Position numbers and translations under genes: made by a program. From Nocardia camponoti (GTDB taxonomy: Bacteria; Actinomycetota; Actinomycetes; Mycobacteriales; Mycobacteriaceae), in NCBI RefSeq assembly GCF_014646135.1, contig NZ_BMMW01000001.1:1691570-1755569 (forward strand): 64,000 bases of DNA, given 5' to 3'. The notes beneath the pieces were generated by a model. The model worked only from the letters and a program-made list of their open reading frames with translations. It made no database searches and had not been told where the DNA came from. Position 1 is the stretch's first letter. Each line of letters starts with the position of its first letter. This document shows, piece by piece, positions 45,428-53,094 of the stretch.

Positions 45428-45471
45428 AGTTATCCACAGGCGAGATTCGGGGCGAAAACCTGTGGATAACT
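45428..45471. promoter_or_regulatory. Inverted pair of perfect DnaA boxes
   Basis: TTATCCACA at 45430-45438 and TGTGGATAA at 45461-45469 are both exact consensus DnaA boxes in inverted orientation. They sit within perfect 13-bp arms (AGTTATCCACAGG and CCTGTGGATAACT) 18 bp apart. The pair lies 50 bp before the cyclodehydratase-like gene and just upstream of its putative -35. It resembles the pair at 5594-5619, 40 kb away. Confidence 0.6.
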
Positions 45472-45486
45472 AGGGTTTTCGTGATC

Positions 45487-45514
45487 TTGATCGGCGGGCG
45501 TTATGCCGATACTG
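45487..45514 (+). promoter_or_regulatory. Promoter of the cyclodehydratase-like gene
   Basis: TTGATC (45487-45492) and GATACT (45509-45514) are 16 bp apart, with ATG 45521 six bases after the -10, which fits a leaderless sigma-A promoter. Confidence 0.5.
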
Positions 45515-45520
45515 ACAGGC

Positions 45521-46375
45521 ATGACAACCACCCCACATCTGCGCGGTCCCATGTTGCACCCACGCATGATCACCCTGGTTCGCCCGTCCGGGGTCGTGCA
45601 GTTGGGGTGGGATCCAGAACGCGCGTTGATACTCGAAGCACCCGAACTCGACACGGGCACGGTGCTCGCGTTTCTGCGGCTACTCGACGGTCTGCAATCG
45701 CGGCCGCAAATCATTTGGCGCGCGGGCGAATTCGGCATTCCGCCGATTCGGTCGATCGCGCTACTCACCGCGATCGAGCAAGCCGGTCTGCTCGTCCAGC
45801 CCGAACCGACCGAGGGACGTATTCGCGACATCACCGTGCACGGCATCGGCCCGCTGTCGGACGCGCTCACGATTGGGTTGCGGCGCATGGGTTTTCGACC
45901 TCGACGGTCGCGCGAGGGAAAGTCCGAGGCACAACTAGGCGAGTGCGATCTTGTCGTACTCGCCGACGCGCTGATGGTCGACCCACGGCTGTCCGTCGAA
46001 TTGGTGTTGCGCCGAGTGCCGCATCTGCCGGTGCGCGTGCGCGACGGGATTGGCGTCGTCGGGCCGCTCGTCCTGCCTGGCGCGACGAGTTGCCTGCGGT
46101 GTGCCGACCTCACCCGCTCCGCACTCGACGCCGACTGGCCGCATCTCGCCGCGCAACTTCTCGGTCGCACCGGTCACGCGTCACCGGCGGGCATCGCCGC
46201 CACAACGGCACTCGCACTCACCGAACTGGAGGCGATCATCGCATGTTCACGCCAACGCAAACCCGCGAGCATCGACGCGACGCTGGAACTGGAACTCGAC
46301 ACCCACGAGGTGCGGCGCAGGCCGTGGCAGCCGCACCCGGACTGTGGTTGCCGAGTCGTGGCACGGGGAGCGTGA
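45521..46375 (+). CDS. Cyclodehydratase E1-like / TOMM leader-binding-type protein (Rv3196-like)
   Basis: A 284-aa protein resembling the ThiF/E1-like partner of azole-forming cyclodehydratases. The N-terminal part (LVRPSGVVQLGWDPERALIL) looks like a RiPP recognition/winged-helix segment. The middle (IRDITVHGIGPLSDALTIGL) resembles a degraded Rossmann start, and the C-terminal half has a CxxC (CLRCADL) and a second pair (HPDCGC), which would bind zinc. No YcaO gene, precursor peptide or dehydrogenase is nearby, so it is probably a conserved orphan. ATG 45521 is preferred to 45503 because of the promoter position. Confidence 0.75.
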   Translation: MTTTPHLRGPMLHPRMITLVRPSGVVQLGWDPERALILEAPELDTGTVLAFLRLLDGLQSRPQIIWRAGEFGIPPIRSIALLTAIEQAGLLVQPEPTEGRIRDITVHGIGPLSDALTIGLRRMGFRPRRSREGKSEAQLGECDLVVLADALMVDPRLSVELVLRRVPHLPVRVRDGIGVVGPLVLPGATSCLRCADLTRSALDADWPHLAAQLLGRTGHASPAGIAATTALALTELEAIIACSRQRKPASIDATLELELDTHEVRRRPWQPHPDCGCRVVARGA

Positions 46376-46382
46376 TTCAGCC

Positions 46383-47735
46383 ATGATGGGTGTCGTGTCC
46401 GAGATCGCGCGTCGCAGTGCCAGTCGCAATGCCAAGCTTGCCAAGATCCCATTGGGAATCGCCGGACGCGCCGCCGTCGGTTTTGGAAAGAAGCTGGTTG
46501 GCGGTGATAAGACCCAAATCAACGCCTCGTTGAATCAAAAGGCCGCTGAGCAGCTGTTCGCCGTTCTCGGCGAGCTCAAGGGCGGCGCGATGAAGTTCGG
46601 CCAAGCCCTTAGTGTGATGGAGGCCGCGGTTCCCGAGGAATTCGGTGAGCACTACCGCGAGGCGCTCACCAAGTTGCAGGCTGCCGCGCCGCCGTTGCCA
46701 ACCGAAGCGGTGCATCGGGTGCTCGACCAGCAGTTGGGCACCAAATGGCGAGACCGGTTCAGTTCCTTCGACGACACCCCCGCCGCGTCGGCGAGTATCG
46801 GCCAGGTGCATCGGGCGGTGTGGTCGGATGGTCGAGCGGTCGCGGTGAAGGTGCAGTACCCCGGTGCCGACGAGGCGCTGCGTGCGGATTTGAAGACGCT
46901 GTCGCGGATGACCGGGCTGCTGTCGTCGGTGATTCCCGGCGCCGATGTGAAGCCGCTGCTCGCGGAAATCACCGAGCGCACCGAAGAAGAACTCGACTAT
47001 CGCAACGAGGCGGCCAACCAGCGGCGCTTCTCTGCGGCCTTCGACGGCAACCCGCACATCGTGATCCCCAAGGTGGTCGCTGCCGCGCCTAAGGTGATCG
47101 TAACTGAGTGGATCGAAGGCACGTCCGTGTCGGCAGTCATCAAAGCAGGCAATGAAAACCCAAGTGGCACAAAGGATTTACGCAACCGCGTCGCGAACCT
47201 GCTTGGCCTTTTCCATTTTTCCTCGCCCGAAGTGGTCGGCCTGCTCCACTGCGACCCGCACCCTGGCAATTTCCTCGTTCTCGACAGCGGCAAGCTAGCC
47301 GTGCTCGACTTCGGCGCGTGCGCACCCATGCCCAGCGGCTTTCCCGAAGTGCTTGGCCGCATGCTGGCGCTAGCGGTCGCCGACGAGCACGCGGCACTCA
47401 CCGAACTGCTCTACGAGCACGGTTGGGTGATCCCTGGCCGCAAGGTGAGCCACGAGGAAATTGAGGCGTACCTACGCCCGTTCAGCGACCCCATTCGCAC
47501 CGACACCTTCCACTTCACCCGTGCTTGGATGCAACGGGTAGCGGGCAAGGCAACGCAGTTTTCCAGCCCCGAGATGAAAACCGCACGCGCACTACAACTT
47601 CCGGCCGAGTATCTGATGATCTTCCGGGTGCTCGGCGGTTCGGTCGGCATCCTCGCCCAACTAGATGCCGAACTTGGCTTCATGAAACTCGTCCGCACCT
47701 GGGTCCCCGGCATTCGTACCGATCAAGCTTCCTAA
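46383..47735 (+). CDS. ABC1/UbiB (COQ8)-family atypical kinase (Rv3197-like)
   Basis: A 450-aa ABC1-domain protein. It shows the family KxGQ motif (GGAMKFGQALSVM), the Ala-rich loop (TPAASASIGQVHRAVW), the ATP-site lysine in VAVKVQYPG, the ExD-like EELDYRNEA, and catalytic/metal residues HCDPHPGNF and LDFG. In M. tuberculosis the homologue Rv3197 is in the WhiB7 regulon and linked to macrolide tolerance. ATG 46383 is used; a second ATG at 46386 and GTG 46395 are alternatives. It starts 7 nt after the cyclodehydratase-like gene, so the two are co-transcribed. Confidence 0.9.
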   Translation: MMGVVSEIARRSASRNAKLAKIPLGIAGRAAVGFGKKLVGGDKTQINASLNQKAAEQLFAVLGELKGGAMKFGQALSVMEAAVPEEFGEHYREALTKLQAAAPPLPTEAVHRVLDQQLGTKWRDRFSSFDDTPAASASIGQVHRAVWSDGRAVAVKVQYPGADEALRADLKTLSRMTGLLSSVIPGADVKPLLAEITERTEEELDYRNEAANQRRFSAAFDGNPHIVIPKVVAAAPKVIVTEWIEGTSVSAVIKAGNENPSGTKDLRNRVANLLGLFHFSSPEVVGLLHCDPHPGNFLVLDSGKLAVLDFGACAPMPSGFPEVLGRMLALAVADEHAALTELLYEHGWVIPGRKVSHEEIEAYLRPFSDPIRTDTFHFTRAWMQRVAGKATQFSSPEMKTARALQLPAEYLMIFRVLGGSVGILAQLDAELGFMKLVRTWVPGIRTDQAS

Positions 47736-47752
47736 CTACCGCCACAAACAAA

Positions 47753-47789
47753 CGAACCGCCCACCGGAGAAAACTCGGTGAACGGTTCG
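47753..47789. terminator. Hairpin between the ABC1 gene and whiB7
   Basis: CGAACCG and CGGTTCG arms, plus inner CACCG/CGGTG, form a stem between two convergent genes. It has no long T-tract. Confidence 0.6.
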
Positions 47790-47815
47790 CTTGCGGGACA
47801 ACAGCTTTGGCGCGA

Positions 47816-48121
47816 TCATGCGGAGATCGCGACCTTACGCGGACGTCCACGCGGACGCTTGCGCGCGATCACGACGCCACCGTCGAAGATCTCGCCACCC
47901 CAAACACCCCACGGCTCGGAACGGTCGATGGCGGCGGTGAGGCAGCCCTTGCGGATCGGGCAAGCCGCGCACAGCTCCTTGGCCTGCTCAAGATCGGTGG
48001 GGCTCTCGGCGAACCACAGGTCGGGGTTGCCCGCCCGGCAAGGCAGGGCGTTCGACGCGGTGGGCGTAGTGCGGCATGTCACGTCAGTGGTGGCGCTAGG
48101 CCATTCCTGGGCGGTGAACAC
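47816..48121 (-). CDS. whiB7: WhiB7, iron-sulfur transcription factor for intrinsic antibiotic resistance
   Basis: A 101-aa WhiB protein. Four cysteines for the 4Fe-4S cluster (LPCRAG, then ELCAACPIRKGCL), the EPWGVWGG turn and the C-terminal AT-hook RPRGRPRK mark it as WhiB7. WhiB7 joins sigma-A RNA polymerase to activate drug-resistance genes and itself in response to ribosome-targeting antibiotics and amino-acid starvation. GTG 48121 has AAGGAG six bases upstream. It lies next to uvrD2 and the ABC1 gene as in M. tuberculosis and has a roughly 450-nt leader with uORF and attenuator. Confidence 0.95.
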   Translation of the reverse strand: MFTAQEWPSATTDVTCRTTPTASNALPCRAGNPDLWFAESPTDLEQAKELCAACPIRKGCLTAAIDRSEPWGVWGGEIFDGGVVIARKRPRGRPRKVAISA

Positions 48122-48190
48122 GTCGTTCTCCTTCAGCTCGTTTGCAGTAGTTGAGTTCGGTGTGCGAACCCGGTGCCTGCGGCTAAGGAG

Positions 48191-48236
48191 CCGAAATAAA
48201 AATGGCCACGGGTTTCGCTGGTGCGATCCGTGGCCA
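48191..48236 (-). terminator. Intrinsic attenuator in the whiB7 leader
   Basis: Read on the minus strand, TGGCCACGG, a 16-nt loop, CCGTGGCCA and then TTTTTATTT form a perfect intrinsic terminator, 70 nt before the whiB7 start and 5 nt after the uORF stop. A segment late in the uORF (48284-48276, CCGTGTCCA) is complementary to the 5' arm with one mismatch and could act as antiterminator. Confidence 0.85.
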
Positions 48237-48241
48237 GGAGG

Positions 48242-48502
48242 TCAACTTTGTCGAGACCTGTACACAGTCGCTGGATGGACACGGAGGCGGATTTCGCCGG
48301 CAAACTCAAGAGCATTGCCGACGTTTGCTGCTGCCGGCGCCGCAACGGCGTTCGGCTGCCAACCCGCGTTGGGCTTGTCCAGATGGCGAATCGGAGTGAA
48401 ATCGACGCCGGACAGACCGGTCCCCTGCGGAGCGAGGACCCCCCGGGAGGCCGACATCACAAACGAAGCCATCTGGCTTGTTTTCACCGTTTGGGTGTTC
48501 AT
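48242..48502 (-). CDS. Upstream ORF (86 aa) of the whiB7 leader
   Basis: ATG 48502 is preceded by the strong ribosome site AGGAGGGAGG (48520-48511), eight bases away. The frame runs 86 codons and stops with TGA 5 nt before the attenuator stem. The peptide (MNTQTVKTSQMASF at its start, RVHPATVYRSRQS at its end) shows no domain. WhiB7 leaders in mycobacteria contain a translated uORF that senses ribosome inhibition, so a regulatory role is likely; the peptide itself may not matter. The coding reality rests on the ribosome site and position. Confidence 0.65.
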   Translation of the reverse strand: MNTQTVKTSQMASFVMSASRGVLAPQGTGLSGVDFTPIRHLDKPNAGWQPNAVAAPAAANVGNALEFAGEIRLRVHPATVYRSRQS

Positions 48503-48578
48503 TTCGACTGCCTCCCTCCTGAACTAGTGTGCGAATAGATCTTGGACGCACCGAGATCGCTCTCAGTGCGTGATGTCC

Positions 48579-48616
48579 ACCATAGGCAATGATCGAAACT
48601 CGAACAACTTATTTTT
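48579..48616 (-). promoter_or_regulatory. WhiB7-type autoregulated promoter
   Basis: On the minus strand: AT-rich AAAAATAAG (48616-48608), then -35 TTGTTC (48607-48602), a 17-bp spacer and -10 TATGGT (48584-48579). An AT-rich element abutting the -35 is what WhiB7's AT-hook recognises. It overlaps the last codons of uvrD2. A transcript from about 48572 would have a leader of about 450 nt. Confidence 0.75.
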
Positions 48617-50771
48617 GACCTGCGGTTTTGCCGGAAGTTACGCGCAATCGCGATGCGACGATCGCGAGCACGTCGGCACCGTAGCTTTCAATCTTCTTCG
48701 GGCCGATGCCCGCGATCAACGCGAGCGCGGTGTCGTCGGTCGGTAGCTGTTCGGCGATGGCGTTGAGCGTGGTGTCGGTGAAAATGACGAATTCGCGCAC
48801 CCGCAACGTTTCAGCTTTCTCGCTACGCCACTGGGTGAGCGCTTCGAGCAGCGTGGCGTCGAGTTCGGCTGGGCAGCGTCGGCAGCGGCCGAGCATCGTC
48901 GCGTAGGTGCCGATCAGCGGCTTGAGGCACACCCGACACAGCGGGCGTTTGCGTTCGTCGACCTTCGGGCCCTTCGCACTCGACGCGATCCGCGACGCGG
49001 GCGAATCGTCGGGGACGAGCCCGACGAGGAAACGCGACCTTCGGCGGTTGGCGCGCCCCCCTTCGGACCTGGCTAGCGCCCACGAGATCGTGAGGTGCTC
49101 GCGCGCCCGCGTGACGCCAACGTAGAACAGTCGCCGTTCTTCTTCGATCCCGCTTTCGCCCGAACCGCTGTTGTCACCAAGCGCGTGCTGAATCGGCAAC
49201 AGTCCCTCGTTGACGCCAACAAGGAAAACCGCGTCCCACTCAAGGCCCTTCGCCGCGTGCAGCGACGCGAGCGTGACGCCGTCGACGGTCGGCGGGTGCT
49301 TGGCTTCGGCGCGAGTCGCCAATTCACGCAGGAGGCCGGTGAGGTCCATTTCGGGGTCGTGCCGAACGACTTCCTCGGTGAGCTGCACCAACGCGAGCAG
49401 CGACGACCAGCGTTCCTTCGCCTGTGCGCCCGCTGGTTCTTCGGCGGTGAGCCCAACGGGGGCGAGCGCGGCCCGCACGAGCGTGATGAGTTCGGCCCCG
49501 CCGCGTGCGTCGTCGGGCAGGTCGTCGCGGTTGTCGACTTGCCGCAGCGCGGTCATCGCCTGCCGCACTTCCGGGCGCTGGAAAAACAGTTCACCGCCGC
49601 GTACCTGGAACGCGATGCCGCGCTCAGTGAGCGCCTGTTCGAACGGTTCAGACTGCGCGTTGACGCGGTACAGCACCGCGATTTCGGACGCGGGCACGCC
49701 TTTCGCGATGAGTTTTTTGATCCGTCCAGCGACGGCCATCGCTTCGGCGGTGGGGTCGGCGTGCTCGGCGAATTCCGGTTCCGGCCCGTCAGGACGCTGG
49801 CCGATGAGCGCGAGTCGGGTGCCCGCGATGCGACCGCGCGCGGCCCCGATCACCCGGTTGGCCAGCGAAACCACCTGCGGCGTTGAGCGGTAGTCGCGTT
49901 CGAGTCGCACGACCGTCGCGTCGGGGAAGCGACGCGAGAAATCGAGCAGGTAGTTCGGCGTCGCACCCGTGAACGAGTAGATGGTCTGGTTGGCGTCGCC
50001 GACGACGGTGAGGTCGTCGCGTTCGCCAAGCCACGCGTCGAGCACGCGCTGTTGCAGCGGCGTGACGTCCTGATATTCATCAACGACAAAGCTGCGATAC
50101 CGCCCGCGAAACTCATCGGCGACCGACGGAAAGTCTTCCAACGCGGCGGCGGTGTGCAGGAGCAGGTCGGAGAAGTCGAGCAGCAAACCGTCGGCACTCG
50201 TCTTCGCTGACTCGTAACCGGCGTACACCTGGGCGACGCGAATCGGGTCGGCTGGCGCGTCGCGTTTGTACTTGTTCGCGCCGGCCGGGTAATCCTCGGG
50301 CGCGATCAGCATGGCTTTCGCCCACTCGATTTCGCTGAGCAAATCGCGGATCAGGTCGGTTGACGAGCCAAGCCCGGCGCGATGCGCGGCCTGGCCGACG
50401 ATCGGAAACTTGCTCTCAAGCAGCCGCCACGGCACATCGCCAACGACCTGCGGCCAGAAATACCGCAGCTGCCGCATCGCGGCGGAGTGGAACGTGCGCG
50501 CCTGCACCTGACCGGCCTCGCCACCGAGGCCCATCGCGCGCAGCCGTTCGCGCATCTCCCCCGCGGCGCGTGCGGTGAAGGTGACCGCGAGCACCTGATC
50601 GGCTTTGACGTGCCCATTGGCGACGAGATGCGCGATGCGGTGCGTGATGGTCCTCGTTTTGCCGGTGCCCGCGCCCGCGAGCACACAAACCGGGCCACGG
50701 GGAGCACGCACAGCGGCGGCCTGTTCAGGGTCGAGGGCGCTGAGATCGAGTGCGGGCACGCCGTCCATCAT
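48609..50771 (-). CDS. uvrD2: ATP-dependent DNA helicase UvrD2
   Basis: A 720-aa superfamily 1A helicase with the UvrD2 layout: Walker A AGAGTGKT (32-39), motif [15 protein letters not shown], motif [18 protein letters not shown], motif [12 protein letters not shown], then a tetracysteine element (CRVC, later CRRCPAEL) and a C-terminal HRDC domain ([19 protein letters not shown]). UvrD2 is essential in mycobacteria. ATG 50771 (one codon before a second ATG) follows a G-rich stretch at a suitable distance; the longer TTG frame to 50789 is less likely. Its stop codon lies inside the AT-rich element of the whiB7 promoter. Confidence 0.95.
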   Translation of the reverse strand: MMDGVPALDLSALDPEQAAAVRAPRGPVCVLAGAGTGKTRTITHRIAHLVANGHVKADQVLAVTFTARAAGEMRERLRAMGLGGEAGQVQARTFHSAAMRQLRYFWPQVVGDVPWRLLESKFPIVGQAAHRAGLGSSTDLIRDLLSEIEWAKAMLIAPEDYPAGANKYKRDAPADPIRVAQVYAGYESAKTSADGLLLDFSDLLLHTAAALEDFPSVADEFRGRYRSFVVDEYQDVTPLQQRVLDAWLGERDDLTVVGDANQTIYSFTGATPNYLLDFSRRFPDATVVRLERDYRSTPQVVSLANRVIGAARGRIAGTRLALIGQRPDGPEPEFAEHADPTAEAMAVAGRIKKLIAKGVPASEIAVLYRVNAQSEPFEQALTERGIAFQVRGGELFFQRPEVRQAMTALRQVDNRDDLPDDARGGAELITLVRAALAPVGLTAEEPAGAQAKERWSSLLALVQLTEEVVRHDPEMDLTGLLRELATRAEAKHPPTVDGVTLASLHAAKGLEWDAVFLVGVNEGLLPIQHALGDNSGSGESGIEEERRLFYVGVTRAREHLTISWALARSEGGRANRRRSRFLVGLVPDDSPASRIASSAKGPKVDERKRPLCRVCLKPLIGTYATMLGRCRRCPAELDATLLEALTQWRSEKAETLRVREFVIFTDTTLNAIAEQLPTDDTALALIAGIGPKKIESYGADVLAIVASRLRVTSGKTAGQK

Positions 50772-50834
50772 GACAGCGACCCCCGACAACTAGCCCGCCG
50801 GAACATCGCGACCGCCCCCAACGTTGCACATGCC

Positions 50835-51092
50835 GTGACTGACAAAACACCCGATCTGACGATGTACTCCACCACCTGGTGCGGCTACTGCCGCAGGCTC
50901 AAGACCCAGCTTGACGAAGCAGGCATCACCTACCAGGTGATTGATATTGAAGACGACCCGGCCGCCGCCGAGTTCGTCGGCAAGGTCAACGGTGGCAATC
51001 ACGTGGTGCCGACGGTCAAGTTCCGCGACGGCTCGACGGCAACCAACCCGTCGCTCGCCGCGGTGAAGAAGGCGCTCGCCGAAGCTAACTAG
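50835..51092 (+). CDS. mrx1: Mycoredoxin-1 (glutaredoxin-like)
   Basis: An 85-aa glutaredoxin-fold protein with active site WCGYC (STTWCGYCRRLKTQLDEAG) and the cis-Pro motif VVPTV, then GSTATNP. Mycoredoxin uses mycothiol to reduce mixed disulfides in actinobacteria. GTG 50835 matches the family N-terminus. It is divergent from uvrD2 and converges with nudC, overlapping its 3' end by 8 nt. The neighbourhood matches M. tuberculosis Rv3198A. Confidence 0.92.
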   Translation: MTDKTPDLTMYSTTWCGYCRRLKTQLDEAGITYQVIDIEDDPAAAEFVGKVNGGNHVVPTVKFRDGSTATNPSLAAVKKALAEAN

Positions 51093-51981
51093 CTTCAGCC
51101 CACGACTCAATAATGGTGCGCGCGATCGAGATTGAGCCGGGCACCAGCAGTCGAGTGCTGTCGTTGGCCGCCGTCGACCAGTCGCCGTCGGCCAACGCCG
51201 CCCGCACCTCAGCGCGGGTGAACCAGTGCGCTTCCTCGATCTCGCCGTCCGAGAAAACCAGTTCTTGGGCCGGGTCGCCGACCGCGCTGAACCCGACCAT
51301 CAGCGAGCGCGGGAACGGCCACGGTTGGCTGCCGAGGTAGTTGATGTCGTGCACGTCGACGCCCACTTCTTCCAGCACCTCGCGTTCCACGCAGCGCTCA
51401 AGCGATTCGCCGACCTCGACGAAGCCGGCAAGCAGCGAGAACATTTTCGGCGGCCAGCTGTGCTGACGGGCCAGTAGCACGCGATCGGCACCGTCGCTGA
51501 CCAGGCAAATGACTGCCGGGTCGATACGCGGGAAGTCTTCGACGCCGTCGGCGGTGAGCCGCGACCACCCGCCGCGCCCGGGCGTTGTCGCCGTTCCGTC
51601 CGCGCCGTGGAAACTGGAACGGTCGTGCCAGTTCAGCAGGGCGTATGCGGTGGAAACCAGGTCGGCGGTGAAGTCGTCGGTCGCGCCGAGCGCGCGGAGG
51701 TCGCGCAGCGTGCCGGTGAGCTCAGCTGAGCGAGCGGCCCAAAGGTGCGCACCATCGGCTTCGCCGACGAAAACCGCTGCGGCGCTTGTGGTTTCCGCGA
51801 AACTCACAGCCGGGTCGAGCACCACTTTGCCGTCTTCCACCCGCACCCGACCGCGCGAGTCGACGAGCAGAATCTTGGCTTTGCCCCACCCTTGCCGCAG
51901 TGTGTCGGGATCGAGGCGAGCATGTTCTGCCCGGTCAATCGTGGAACGCGACAGTACGGGAACGTCCTTTAGCCGGAACAC
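51085..51981 (-). CDS. nudC: NAD(+) diphosphatase / RNA-deNADding Nudix hydrolase NudC
   Basis: A 298-aa NudC that cleaves NADH/NAD+ and can remove NAD caps from RNA. The Nudix box is complete (GFVEVGESLERCVEREVLEE, continuing VGVDV), and the NudC signature SQPWPFPRSLMVGF follows. The zinc-ribbon cysteines of E. coli NudC are absent: where FCxxCG is expected the sequence reads FHGADG, as I recall also for mycobacterial NudC. GTG 51981 is the start. It converges with mrx1, overlapping by 8 nt. Confidence 0.92.
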   Translation of the reverse strand: MFRLKDVPVLSRSTIDRAEHARLDPDTLRQGWGKAKILLVDSRGRVRVEDGKVVLDPAVSFAETTSAAAVFVGEADGAHLWAARSAELTGTLRDLRALGATDDFTADLVSTAYALLNWHDRSSFHGADGTATTPGRGGWSRLTADGVEDFPRIDPAVICLVSDGADRVLLARQHSWPPKMFSLLAGFVEVGESLERCVEREVLEEVGVDVHDINYLGSQPWPFPRSLMVGFSAVGDPAQELVFSDGEIEEAHWFTRAEVRAALADGDWSTAANDSTRLLVPGSISIARTIIESWAEAS

Positions 51982-52008
51982 GATTGCATGGTAACCGCCG
52001 GATGCGCG

Positions 52009-53064
52009 CTACTTCCCGCTGCGGCGGATGTAGAGCAATTTGTCGTTGGCATCGAGGGCGTCGACCTCGGGCTCGCCGACCCGAATCAGGACGCCGTCGC
52101 GGACGACGCCGAGCACGATGTCGCTGAGGTGACGCGGTGAGCCACCAACTTCACCCGGTTCCACCTCGCGTTCGGCGACGGCGAAGCCTTCTTCCGGGGT
52201 GAGGAGGTCTTCCATGATCTCGACGACGGTTGGCGTCGCGGTCGCGATACCGAGCAGTCGACCTGCGGTTTCGGACGAAACGACCACTGAATTCGCGCCG
52301 GATTGTCGCGCGAGGTGGGTGTTTTCCGCTTCGCGAATGCCGACGACGATCTTGGCGACCGGGTTCAGTTCGCGCGCGCTCAGCGTGACAAGCACGGCGG
52401 TGTCGTCGCGGTTGGTCGCGACGACCACCGCTGACGCGCGCTGCACGCCAGCGAGTCGCAGCACATCGGACTTCGTCGCCGAGCCGTGCACAGTGACCAG
52501 CCCGACGGCGGCGGCGGCCTCAAGCACGATGGGGTCGGTGTCGACAACGACGATGTCGGATTTCTTCATCCCGTCACCGAGCATCGCGTCGATCGCGGTG
52601 CGGCCCTTGGTGCCGTATCCGACGACCACGGTGTGATTGCGCACGGTGTGCCTCCATCGCTGAATTTTGAACGCTTGCCGCGACCGTTCGGTGAGCACAC
52701 TGAGGGTGGTGCCGACCAACACGATCAAAAACAGGATGCGCAGTGGGGTGATGACGACGATGTTGACCAGGCGCGCTTCCGGCGTGACCGGCGCGATGTC
52801 GCCATAGCCGGTTGTCGAAAGCGAAACGGTCGCATAGTAAAACGCGTCGAGGAAGCTGAGCGGGTTGCCGGTGTTGTCGTGGTAACCGTCGCGCCCGATA
52901 TAGACGACGAACGCCGCGGCGAAAAGAAGGAAGACCGCGAAAAGTACTCGTCGCGTGAGGGAAATCCACGGACTCATTTGCGTTGCCGGAATTCGCAGCA
53001 TTCCGACCAGCGCGTAGTCAGGACTCGTACTTAGCCCGACTTGGTCACGCCCAGCACCGAACAT
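52009..53064 (-). CDS. Potassium channel family protein with RCK (TrkA-N) domain
   Basis: A 351-aa two-TM channel subunit. The pore filter is TTGYGD (84-89) between helices VLFAVFLLFAAAFVVYI and LRILFLIVLVGTTLSVL, followed by an RCK/TrkA-N Rossmann domain (TVVVGYGTKGRTAIDAML) and a TrkA-C-like end. Gating by NAD or other ligands is usual for RCK channels. ATG 53064 has a GGAGGGG run only a few bases upstream; ATG 53001 (product beginning MLRIPATQ) is a plausible alternative. It lies between adnB and nudC, 27 nt before nudC, matching Rv3200c. Confidence 0.9.
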   Translation of the reverse strand: MFGAGRDQVGLSTSPDYALVGMLRIPATQMSPWISLTRRVLFAVFLLFAAAFVVYIGRDGYHDNTGNPLSFLDAFYYATVSLSTTGYGDIAPVTPEARLVNIVVITPLRILFLIVLVGTTLSVLTERSRQAFKIQRWRHTVRNHTVVVGYGTKGRTAIDAMLGDGMKKSDIVVVDTDPIVLEAAAAVGLVTVHGSATKSDVLRLAGVQRASAVVVATNRDDTAVLVTLSARELNPVAKIVVGIREAENTHLARQSGANSVVVSSETAGRLLGIATATPTVVEIMEDLLTPEEGFAVAEREVEPGEVGGSPRHLSDIVLGVVRDGVLIRVGEPEVDALDANDKLLYIRRSGK

Positions 53065-53094
53065 CTCCCCTCCTTCATCTGTGGTGTGGTCACT

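Noticed and set aside
48579..48616. LexA/SOS box near uvrD2
   Set aside because: TCGAAACTCGAAC resembles a half-site but lacks the TCGAAC-N4-GTTCGA symmetry; the WhiB7-type promoter explains the sequence better.
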